DNA from: an uncultured Alphaproteobacteria bacterium
GTDB lineage: Bacteria; Pseudomonadota; Alphaproteobacteria; Caulobacterales; Parvularculaceae
DNA length: 39,216 bases
Direction of reading: 5' to 3'
NCBI GenBank assembly: GCA_937895955.1
Contig: CALAZI010000172.1
Location: forward strand, 1 to 39,216
Shown here: one piece after another, positions 1-6,337 of the stretch
Layout: every line of letters begins with the position of its first letter
How positions within the stretch are numbered: the stretch's first letter is position 1
The notes under the pieces: model-generated
Told to the model about the DNA's origin: nothing
What the model saw: only the letters and a program-made list of their open reading frames with translations
Databases searched by the model: none
Made by a program: the position numbers and the translations under genes

Positions 1-480
1 TACCCCCGCCCGAAATTTTCTTCGAAAATCTCGACCTCCTCCCAAGGGGGAGGTTGGGCTGCGCTTGCCCTGCTTTCAGCGCTTTCTTCTCACGCCTTCG
101 CCCAACAGGAAAACGAAAACCCGATCCCGCCATCGGGCGGCGCGCTCATCATGCCGAAAGACGCATTGCCTGATCCGCTGGCGGCGGGCTGGAAAGACGA
201 GAAGGTTTGCGTCGTGCTGGAAGAAAGCGACAAATTCCGCGCACTCAAATGCTCTTTCGCGCCGGGCGTCGGCCATGAGCGTCACTTTCATGCGCCGCAT
301 TTCGGCTACGTTCTTGAAGGCGGAAAGATGCGCATCACCGACAAGGCGGGAACCCGCGAACAGGCTGTTCCTACCGGCGCGACATGGAAAAGCGACGGCG
401 TTGAATGGCATGAAGCGTTGAATATCGGCGAGACGACGGCCGTCTACATCATTGTCGAGCCGAAGGGACCTAAGAACTGA
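1..480 (+). CDS. Exported cupin-domain protein, 5' end not in window or displaced
   Basis: A small single-domain cupin: the region after the ATG at 151 has the beta-barrel pattern HERHFHAPHFGYVLEGG and a second histidine motif, VEWHEA. The frame is open without a stop from position 1. Residues encoded by 61-102 read as a signal-peptide core ending in HAFA before QQENENP, a good signal peptidase I site, so the mature protein is probably periplasmic. The ATG at 151 would remove that signal and has no clear Shine-Dalgarno, so I extend the gene to the window edge. The codons at 3-58 are a palindromic repeat read in frame, so the true start is unclear. The stop overlaps the sufC start (TGATG), which places the gene inside the suf operon. 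Its role there is unknown, and metal or small-ligand binding is only a family-level guess. Confidence 0.7.
   Translation, partial: YPRPKFSSKISTSSQGGGWAALALLSALSSHAFAQQENENPIPPSGGALIMPKDALPDPLAAGWKDEKVCVVLEESDKFRALKCSFAPGVGHERHFHAPHFGYVLEGGKMRITDKAGTREQAVPTGATWKSDGVEWHEALNIGETTAVYIIVEPKGPKN
3..58. repeat. Dispersed palindromic repeat (single copy)
   Basis: The stretch has two hairpins in series: 12-20 pairs with 24-32 (8 of 9 positions), and CCTCC around 35-41 pairs with GGGGGAGG at 45-52. It aligns with the right half of the element at 4454-4577, including the flanking CCCCC-CCCGAAA and GAGGTT-GG ends. It lies directly against, and in frame with, the signal-peptide codons of the cupin gene. 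Confidence 0.75.
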
Positions 481-1226
481 TGCTGAAGATTGCTGATCTC
501 CATGTCGCCGTCGCCGGCCATGAAATCCTCAAAGGGCTTACGCTTGAAGTCCCCGCGGGCGAAGTGCATGCGATCATGGGACCGAATGGGTCGGGCAAGT
601 CGACGCTTTCCTACGCCGTTGCAGGCCGCGAAAATTACGATGTGACGGCGGGCGCGGTGACGCTTGGCGGCGAGAACGTGCTCGACCTCGACCCGAACGA
701 GCGCGCGGCGAAGGGACTTTTCCTCTCGTTCCAGCATCCGATGGAGATACCGGGCGTCGCGACGATGAATTTCATCCGCACGGCCTTGAATGCGCAGAAG
801 AAGGCGCGCGGCGAGGCGGAGATTTCCGCCGCGGATTTTCTGAAACTCATTCGCGCAAAAGCGAAAATCGTTGGTCTTTCCGATGAGAAGCTGAAACGTC
901 CGTTCAATGTCGGTTTTTCCGGCGGCGAGAAGAAGCGCATGGAAATGCTGCAGATGGCGATCTTCGAACCGAAATTCGCGATCATGGACGAAACCGATTC
1001 AGGGCTTGATATCGACGCGCTGAAAATGGTCGGCGATGTCGTCAATTCCCTGCGCGGGCCGGCGCGCGGTTTCCTTGTCATCACGCATTATCAACGGCTG
1101 CTTGATCACATCAAACCGGATCGCGTGCATGTTCTCGCCGGGGGTCGCATCGTCAAATCGGGCGGGCCGGAGCTTGCGAAGGCGCTTGAAGAATCCGGCT
1201 ATGAACAGTTCATCGAGGCGGCATGA
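480..1226 (+). CDS. sufC: Fe-S cluster assembly ATPase SufC
   Basis: This is the ABC-type ATPase of the SufBCD scaffold, which assembles Fe-S clusters in the cytoplasm. It has 248 residues, the normal SufC length. All ABC motifs are intact: Walker A GPNGSGKST at 34-42, Q-loop Q85, signature FSGGEKKR at 146-153, Walker B FAIMDE at 166-171 and switch histidine H203. The insertion and the KKRMEMLQ stretch after the signature are typical of SufC rather than a transporter ATPase. The start overlaps the cupin stop (TGATG) and the stop overlaps the sufD start (ATGA), so the genes are translationally coupled. The partner sufB is not in the window and is probably just upstream. Confidence 0.97.
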   Translation: MLKIADLHVAVAGHEILKGLTLEVPAGEVHAIMGPNGSGKSTLSYAVAGRENYDVTAGAVTLGGENVLDLDPNERAAKGLFLSFQHPMEIPGVATMNFIRTALNAQKKARGEAEISAADFLKLIRAKAKIVGLSDEKLKRPFNVGFSGGEKKRMEMLQMAIFEPKFAIMDETDSGLDIDALKMVGDVVNSLRGPARGFLVITHYQRLLDHIKPDRVHVLAGGRIVKSGGPELAKALEESGYEQFIEAA

Positions 1227-2449
1227 GTACTGCGCGCGCATTGTCGGCATTGGAAACCGCGCTTGCAAAGCGCGCCGAAGGACTCGCGCCGGCGCGCGCG
1301 CAGGCGTTTGGCAACTTCGCGCGCACAGGCTTTCCGAACCGGCGCATGGAAGGCTGGCGCTGGTCGGACTTGAGCGCGGCGTTGAGGGATGCGGAGCCTT
1401 CGTCGGCGCCGATCCATCAGGCGCCGCCGCCGCTTGCTGACGACATCGCCGGGCTGAAGCCTTTTGAAATCCGGATCGTCAACGGCCGCATCGACATTGC
1501 GGCGGATGCGGCGCCGGAAGGCATGAATTGCGGCGTCATCGACGCCGGCGGCGACATCATGGAGCTTGCGGGAAATCCTGTCGCCGCGCTCAACGCCGCC
1601 ATGGTGAAAAAGGCCGCGGGTATCGAGATCGAGAAAGATGTCGAGTGCGCGCAGCCGATCCTCATTCGCCACATCAACGAGGGCGCGGGCTTTTCATTCG
1701 CGCAAACGATGATGCGCCTTCGCGAGGGTGCGCGCGCGACGGTTATCGAGACATTCGAAGGCGCCGGCGCCGCGTTTCATTCGCATAGTTTCTATCTGGC
1801 GCTGAAAGAAGGCGCGGCGCTTGACCGCACGCTCATCTGCGAGGCCAACCCCGACGCCGTCATTCATTCGCTTTTCGCGTCAAGAATAGAAGCGGGGGCA
1901 ATGTTCAACATGACGGCGCTTTCGATCGGCGCGCGGCTCAGCCGCCATGAGGCGCGCATGCAATTCGTCGGCGCCGGCGCGAGGGCGAATATCGCGACGG
2001 CCGCGCTTCTGTCCGGCGAGCGGCATAATGATTTCACCAGCGCGATCGGGTTTTTGGCTGAAGGCTGCGAGACGCGACAGACCCACAAGGGCGTCGTCCG
2101 CGACAAGGGGCGCAATGTCTTTCAGGGAAAGTTCCAAGTCGACCGGGCCGGACAGAAAACGGATGCGCGGATGAACGCCGATGCGCTCCTTCTCTCCGAT
2201 ACGGCCGAAACCAATCACAAGCCGGAGCTTGAAATCTACGCTGACGACGTTCAATGCGCGCATGGGGCGACGTCGGGCGCGCTCGATGAACGCGCGCTCT
2301 TTTACATGCGCCAACGCGGGCTTTCAGAGCGTGAGGCGCGCGCGATGCTGATCGAGGCGTTCATCGGCTCAACCTTCGACAATGTCGCCCATCCAGGCGT
2401 CGGCGAGGCTTTGCGCCATCGCGTCGGCAAATGGTTGGAGGGCGCATGA
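1223..2449 (+). CDS. sufD: Fe-S cluster assembly scaffold protein SufD
   Basis: SufD is the SufB paralogue that completes the SufBC2D scaffold and is needed for iron acquisition. It has 408 residues. The N-terminal helical region carries the family motif RRMEGWRWSDL at 40-50. The beta-helix core runs from about 150 to 380 and includes the conserved AHGATSGALDERALFYMRQR segment with H347, which corresponds to the functional histidine of characterised SufD. It overlaps sufC (ATGA at 1223) and sufS (ATGA at 2446). No truncation or frameshift is seen. Confidence 0.95.
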   Translation: MSTARALSALETALAKRAEGLAPARAQAFGNFARTGFPNRRMEGWRWSDLSAALRDAEPSSAPIHQAPPPLADDIAGLKPFEIRIVNGRIDIAADAAPEGMNCGVIDAGGDIMELAGNPVAALNAAMVKKAAGIEIEKDVECAQPILIRHINEGAGFSFAQTMMRLREGARATVIETFEGAGAAFHSHSFYLALKEGAALDRTLICEANPDAVIHSLFASRIEAGAMFNMTALSIGARLSRHEARMQFVGAGARANIATAALLSGERHNDFTSAIGFLAEGCETRQTHKGVVRDKGRNVFQGKFQVDRAGQKTDARMNADALLLSDTAETNHKPELEIYADDVQCAHGATSGALDERALFYMRQRGLSEREARAMLIEAFIGSTFDNVAHPGVGEALRHRVGKWLEGA

Positions 2450-3669
2450 GCAAAGCGCTCGACATCGCCGCCCTGCGCGCCGAATTTCCGATCCTTGCGC
2501 GGGAAGTGAACGGCAGGCCGCTCGTTTATCTCGACAACGCCGCGTCCGCGCAAAAGCCGCGCGCGGTGATCGACGCGATGACGAAGGCGATGGAGGGAAG
2601 CTACGCCAATGTTCATCGCGGGCTTCATACGCTGGCCAATGAGACGACGACGGCTTTCGAGGCGGCGCGAAAATCGGCGGCGAAATTTCTGAACGCGGCG
2701 TCGAGCGAGGAAATCATCTTCACCAACGGCGGCACTGACGCCATGAATCTCGTCGCCAATTCGCTCGGGCAGGGCATGGCGGCGGGCGATGAAATCATTC
2801 TCTCCGTCATGGAGCATCATTCGAACATCGTTCCCTGGCATTTCCTGCGCGAGAGGAAGGGCGTCGTTCTGAAATGGCTCGACGTTTCCGATGACGGCGA
2901 GATCGACCCGGCGGCGCTGAAGGCGCTCATCACGGACAAAACGAAACTCGTCGCCCTTTCGCATATGTCGAACGTGCTGGGCGCGCCGACGCGGGCGACG
3001 GAATTGACGCGCGTCGCGCATGAGGCGGGCGTGAAGATTTTCTTCGACGGCTGTCAGGGCGCTGTGCACGGGCAAGTCGATGTTCAAGATATCGGCTGCG
3101 ATTTTTACGCCATGACTGGTCACAAGCTTTACGGCCCGACGGGGATCGGCGTTCTCTACGGGCGGCGCGAGATTCTGAAAGCGATGCCGCCGTTCCGCGG
3201 CGGCGGCGAGATGATCGAGGTCGTAGCGACCGATTACGTCACTTATAACGATCCGCCGCACCGCTTCGAGGCGGGAACGCCGCCGATCCTCGAAGCGATC
3301 GGATTGGGCGCCGCGCTTGAATGGATGATGGAAAAGGGCGTCGAGAAAATCGCCGCGCATGAGGCCGCGCTCGCCGAGCACGCAATGGCGGAATTGAGGA
3401 AGCTCAATTTCGTGCGCGTCTTCGGCCAGGCGACGGGCAAGGCGCCGATCATCGCCTTCAATGTCGCCGGCGCGCATCCGCACGACGCCTCAACAATTCT
3501 TGATCGCGCCGGTGTCGCGGTGCGCGCCGGTCATCATTGCGCCCAGCCCTTGATGAAAAGGCTCGGGGTTTCGGCGACCGCGCGCGCCTCCTTCGCCGTC
3601 TACAACACCCATCAGGATGTCGAGGCGCTCCTCAAGGGTCTTCATAAAACGCACGAGCTGCTTAAATAG
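2446..3669 (+). CDS. sufS: Cysteine desulfurase SufS
   Basis: A PLP enzyme of the group II (SufS/CsdA) class V aminotransferase family, which removes sulfur from cysteine and passes it to the SUF scaffold. It has 407 residues. Visible landmarks are the PLP lysine K227 in TGHKLYGPTG, the cofactor aspartate D201 in FFDGCQGAVH, and the persulfide cysteine C365 in RAGHHCAQP. I chose ATG 2446 because it overlaps the sufD stop in ATGA and has GGAGGG a few bases upstream. An in-frame ATG at 2431 would add five residues. No separate SufE gene is seen in the window. Confidence 0.95.
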   Translation: MSKALDIAALRAEFPILAREVNGRPLVYLDNAASAQKPRAVIDAMTKAMEGSYANVHRGLHTLANETTTAFEAARKSAAKFLNAASSEEIIFTNGGTDAMNLVANSLGQGMAAGDEIILSVMEHHSNIVPWHFLRERKGVVLKWLDVSDDGEIDPAALKALITDKTKLVALSHMSNVLGAPTRATELTRVAHEAGVKIFFDGCQGAVHGQVDVQDIGCDFYAMTGHKLYGPTGIGVLYGRREILKAMPPFRGGGEMIEVVATDYVTYNDPPHRFEAGTPPILEAIGLGAALEWMMEKGVEKIAAHEAALAEHAMAELRKLNFVRVFGQATGKAPIIAFNVAGAHPHDASTILDRAGVAVRAGHHCAQPLMKRLGVSATARASFAVYNTHQDVEALLKGLHKTHELLK

Positions 3670-3678
3670 GATGGACCG

Positions 3679-4077
3679 GTGACAGACATGCGCGATGTAA
3701 TCGATCTCAATGCGGAGGAGGAGCGCGCCCAGGCGGAAGTCGCGGGCGGCGGCGCCATCCCCGATGAGGAAATGACGCGGATCACGGCGGACGTCATCAA
3801 GGCGCTCAAAACCGTCTACGATCCGGAAATCCCGGTCGACATTTACGAGCTTGGCCTCATCTATAAAGTCGACCTGTCGGATGAGCGCCTCCTCACCGTC
3901 GATATGACGCTGACGGCGCCCGGCTGTCCCGTCGCCGGCGAAATGCCCGGCTGGGTCGAGGGCGCGCTCTCCGGCATTGAAGGCGTTGAAGAGGTGAAAG
4001 TTCAGATGACCTTCGAACCGCCCTGGACGCCGGACCGCATGTCCGACGAGGCGAAACTTGAGTTAGGATATTTGTAA
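3679..4077 (+). CDS. sufT: SUF system protein SufT (MIP18/DUF59 family)
   Basis: A 132-residue DUF59 (MIP18) protein, of the family implicated in Fe-S cluster maturation or transfer. The N-terminal 30 residues are acidic and variable. The domain follows with the hallmark DPEIPVDIYELGLIY at 48-62 and a single conserved cysteine, C83, in TAPGCPVAGEMP. I chose GTG 3679 because AGGA lies about seven bases upstream. ATG 3688 is an alternative that would lose three residues. It follows sufS by nine bases, and its stop shares a base with the sufA ATG (TAATG). Confidence 0.92.
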   Translation: MTDMRDVIDLNAEEERAQAEVAGGGAIPDEEMTRITADVIKALKTVYDPEIPVDIYELGLIYKVDLSDERLLTVDMTLTAPGCPVAGEMPGWVEGALSGIEGVEEVKVQMTFEPPWTPDRMSDEAKLELGYL

Positions 4078-4445
4078 TGGCGCTGAGACCAAGACCGAAA
4101 GTCGTGACGCTGACAGACGCCGCCGCCGCTCGGATGAAAGAGATCATGGCCGACGCGGAGGAGCAGTTCATCGGCGTTCGCATCGGCGTCAAGAACGGCG
4201 GCTGCGCCGGCATGGAATATGAGATGAGCTACGCCACGGAGGCGAAGCCGCTCGAAGAAGTTGTTGAAGAAAACGGCGTCAAGGTTTTCATCGACCCGAA
4301 AGCGATCCTGTTTCTCATCGGAACGCAAGTCGATTTCGTCGTTGAAAAACTCTCCCAGCGTTTCGTCTTCAACAATCCGAACCAGACCGACGCCTGCGGC
4401 TGCGGCGAAAGCGTGACGATTATCCCGGCGAAGGAAGAGGCGTAA
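4077..4445 (+). CDS. sufA: A-type Fe-S carrier protein SufA (HesB/IscA family)
   Basis: An A-type carrier that receives Fe-S clusters from the scaffold and delivers them to client proteins. It has 122 residues and keeps all three cluster-ligand cysteines: C43 in NGGCAGMEYEM, and C107 and C109 in ACGCGES near the C-terminus. It overlaps sufT by one base and is the last gene of the suf run. The next 160 bases hold a repeat element rather than another suf gene. Confidence 0.94.
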   Translation: MALRPRPKVVTLTDAAAARMKEIMADAEEQFIGVRIGVKNGGCAGMEYEMSYATEAKPLEEVVEENGVKVFIDPKAILFLIGTQVDFVVEKLSQRFVFNNPNQTDACGCGESVTIIPAKEEA

Positions 4446-4453
4446 TTCGACGC

Positions 4454-4577
4454 CCAGCCTCCCCCTGGGGGGAGGCCGAAACGATGAAGCCGTTTCGGGT
4501 GGGGGTTATTTCACCGACATTTCCCCCACCCGAAATTCCTGCGGAATTTCGACCTCCCCGCAAGGGGGAGGTTAGGA
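4454..4577. repeat. Head-to-head pair of palindromic repeats
   Basis: Two divergent copies of one repeat lie in inverted orientation, about 4454-4506 and 4523-4577, joined by a short AT-richer spacer. Each copy contains two hairpins: CGAAACG with CGTTTCG and CCTCCCCC with GGGGGAGG on the left, GAAATTCC with GGAATTTC and CCTCCCC with GGGGGAGG on the right. The inner stems differ in sequence between copies but still pair, so the structure looks selected. It sits between sufA and the TfoX-like gene and may act in termination or RNA stability. It resembles a REP/BIME-type or MITE-type element, with no transposase nearby. Confidence 0.85.
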
Positions 4578-4609
4578 TAGGCTCCTGCAAAGCCGCACCG
4601 GAGGCGCTG

Positions 4610-4987
4610 ATGGCCGTATCCGCAACCGCCATAGACCACGCGAAGGAGCTGTTCGCGCCCTTCGGCGACATTCGCGTCAAGAAGATGTTCGGCGGCGCCG
4701 GCGTTTATTGCGACGATCTTTTCTTCGCCATCATGGACGGCGAGGCGATCTACCTCAAAGTCGACGACGAAACCCGCGCGGCGTTCGAGGCGCAAGGGTT
4801 GGAGCCCTTCGTCTTTGAAATGAAAGACGGCTCATCGGGCGTTATGAATTATTACAACGCGCCTGAAGACATTTATGACGATGAGGATGAACTAAAGCGC
4901 TGGACGACGCTGGCGCTCGACGCCGCCGCCCGCGCTGCAAAGTTCAAGAAAAAGCCGGCGAAGAAGAAGGCGAAGAAAAAACGCTAA
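4610..4987 (+). CDS. TfoX N-terminal domain protein
   Basis: A 125-residue protein consisting of one TfoX-N domain: RVKKMFGGAGVYCDDLFFAI near residue 20, then YLKVDD and a central YYNAPEDIYDD. It ends in a strongly basic tail, KKKPAKKKAKKKR. The C-terminal helix-hairpin TfoX domain of the competence regulator is absent, so I do not assign a competence role. The tail suggests nucleic-acid contact, as an inference. I chose ATG 4610 because GGAGG lies five bases upstream. A longer open frame from 4484 starts inside the repeat element and is unlikely. Confidence 0.85.
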   Translation: MAVSATAIDHAKELFAPFGDIRVKKMFGGAGVYCDDLFFAIMDGEAIYLKVDDETRAAFEAQGLEPFVFEMKDGSSGVMNYYNAPEDIYDDEDELKRWTTLALDAAARAAKFKKKPAKKKAKKKR

Positions 4988-5009
4988 TCTGTGGGGGCGT
5001 TTCGTTACC

Positions 5010-5080
5010 CGCTCATCCCGGCGGAAGCCGGGATCCATGCGACCTTGAAATCTGGATTCCGGCTTCCGCCGGAATGAGCG
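5010..5080. repeat. Imperfect inverted repeat between convergent genes
   Basis: Arms 5010-5037 and 5053-5080 are complementary at 26 of 28 positions (CGCTCATCCCGGCGGAAGCC on the left), and each arm holds its own GC hairpin. The type is scattered widely in alphaproteobacterial intergenic regions. It lies between the ends of the TfoX-like gene and fliP, where it could serve as a bidirectional terminator, though no U-tract follows on either strand. Confidence 0.8.
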
Positions 5081-5103
5081 GTTGTGGGGTCTGAGTAATT
5101 ACC

Positions 5104-5841
5104 TCAACCAGTCCCGAAGCTCTGCACCAGACTGCCGGCGACCAGCCGCCAGCCGTCGATCAGCACGAAAAAGATCAGTTTGAACGGCAGCGAAATGACG
5201 ATCGGCGGCAACATCAGCATGCCCATCGCCATCAGGATCGACGAGATCACCATGTCGATGATGAGGAAGGGGATGAAGATCATGAAGCCGATCTCGAACG
5301 CGCGGCGCAGCTCCGAAATCATGAAGGCCGGCGTGACGATATGGAGCGGCGCCGCCTCCGGCGTTTCGGGCTGAACCTTGGCGAGATCGAAAAAGAGCGC
5401 GAGGTCTTTCTCGCGCGTCTGGCTCAGCATGAATTCCTTCATCGGCGCTGCGGCGGCGGGCAACGCCTGTTCGATCGGCATTTCCTCTTTCATCAAAGGC
5501 GCGATGCCGGCGCTGTAAGCTTCGCTGAATGTCGGCGCCATGACGAAGGCGGTGAGGAAAAGAGCGAGCGACATGATGACGGGATTGGGCGGGCTCTGCT
5601 GCACGCCGATCGCGGTTCTCAATAGCGACAAAACGACGACGATCCGGATGAAGGACGTCATCATGATGAGGATCGACGGCGCCAGCGACAAGACCGTCAT
5701 CAAGAGGACAAGCTGGACGATGCGCGAGGAGAATCCGCCGCCTTCGCCCATGTCGAGCGTCACGGTCTGCGCCATCGCCGCCGACGGCAGGAGGGCCGCG
5801 GCGAGAATGACGAGCGTCAAAAGGCGCGCGCGAGCGATCAT
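5104..5841 (-). CDS. fliP: Flagellar export gate protein FliP
   Basis: FliP forms, with FliQ and FliR, the export gate in the inner membrane through which flagellar proteins pass. It has 245 residues, the usual length. There is a cleavable signal peptide ending near AMAQ at 22-25, then family segments including SFIRIVVVLSLLRTAIG near 63-79, QQSPPNPV, and the C-terminal hydrophobic region with LPFKLIFFVLIDGWRLV. The start overlaps the fliO stop in ATGA. fliQ, fliR and flhB are not in the window. Confidence 0.95.
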   Translation of the reverse strand: MIARARLLTLVILAAALLPSAAMAQTVTLDMGEGGGFSSRIVQLVLLMTVLSLAPSILIMMTSFIRIVVVLSLLRTAIGVQQSPPNPVIMSLALFLTAFVMAPTFSEAYSAGIAPLMKEEMPIEQALPAAAAPMKEFMLSQTREKDLALFFDLAKVQPETPEAAPLHIVTPAFMISELRRAFEIGFMIFIPFLIIDMVISSILMAMGMLMLPPIVISLPFKLIFFVLIDGWRLVAGSLVQSFGTG

Positions 5842-6248
5842 AGGATTCCGGCGGCGCGCAGCGCCGTCGTTTCATCGTGCGGCGCGCGTTGGAGGAATTT
5901 GACGACAGACTGCGGCACATGAAGCTTTTTCTTTGCGGGGCTGTCGGCGAAACGGATGAGCGGGTCCTCCGCGTTCCCGGCGTCGCGCGCTGGGATGCCG
6001 CTTTCGATGAGAGTGACGCGCCCCTGATCAAGAATGACGAGATGTTCGCGCCCGTCGCAGGAGATGATGGCGGCGCGGCGTCGCTGATCGAGCGGCAGGG
6101 TTTCGACGAGCGCAAGGCGGCGCGCGCGGGCGCCGGCGATGGCGCCGTTCTGAAGGCCGAATTTCTTCGCGGCGAACGCGGCGAGACCGATCATGCCGAG
6201 AACGGCGACAAGCGAAAAACCGATGCGGGCGATATCGATGAATTCCAT
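5838..6248 (-). CDS. fliO: Flagellar biosynthesis protein FliO
   Basis: A 136-residue protein with one N-terminal membrane segment (about 8-28) followed by a cytoplasmic domain with the FliO pattern LALVETLPLDQRRRAAIIS and HLVILDQG. FliO assists assembly of the FliP ring. FliO sequences diverge strongly, so the assignment rests on these motifs plus the ATGA overlap with fliP. The 89-base gap upstream holds a CtrA-type box. Confidence 0.85.
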   Translation of the reverse strand: MEFIDIARIGFSLVAVLGMIGLAAFAAKKFGLQNGAIAGARARRLALVETLPLDQRRRAAIISCDGREHLVILDQGRVTLIESGIPARDAGNAEDPLIRFADSPAKKKLHVPQSVVKFLQRAPHDETTALRAAGIL

Positions 6249-6320
6249 GAGCGTTCCCTCGCGCGCGGACGCCCGTTCTCCCGGACGCCTGTCGCCGCAG
6301 ATAGAATTAGATTTCCGGGC

Positions 6321-6335
6321 TTAATGCGCGGTTAA
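6321..6335 (-). promoter_or_regulatory. CtrA-type binding site upstream of fliO
   Basis: An exact TTAA-N7-TTAA arrangement (TTAA 6321-6324, TTAA 6332-6335) lies 73-87 bases upstream of the fliO start codon. CtrA is the cell-cycle response regulator that activates early flagellar genes in Caulobacter and relatives through this motif. A further TTAA at 6338-6341 forms part of the stop region of the neighbouring gene. Function is inferred from motif and position. Confidence 0.65.
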
Positions 6336-6337
6336 GG

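Noticed and set aside
2302..3483. A 393-codon minus-strand frame opposite sufS
   Set aside because: SufS is certain from its active-site motifs; the antisense frame is Arg/His-rich without any recognisable domain.
4610..4987. Competence regulator TfoX
   Set aside because: Only the N-terminal domain is present, so a competence function is not supported.
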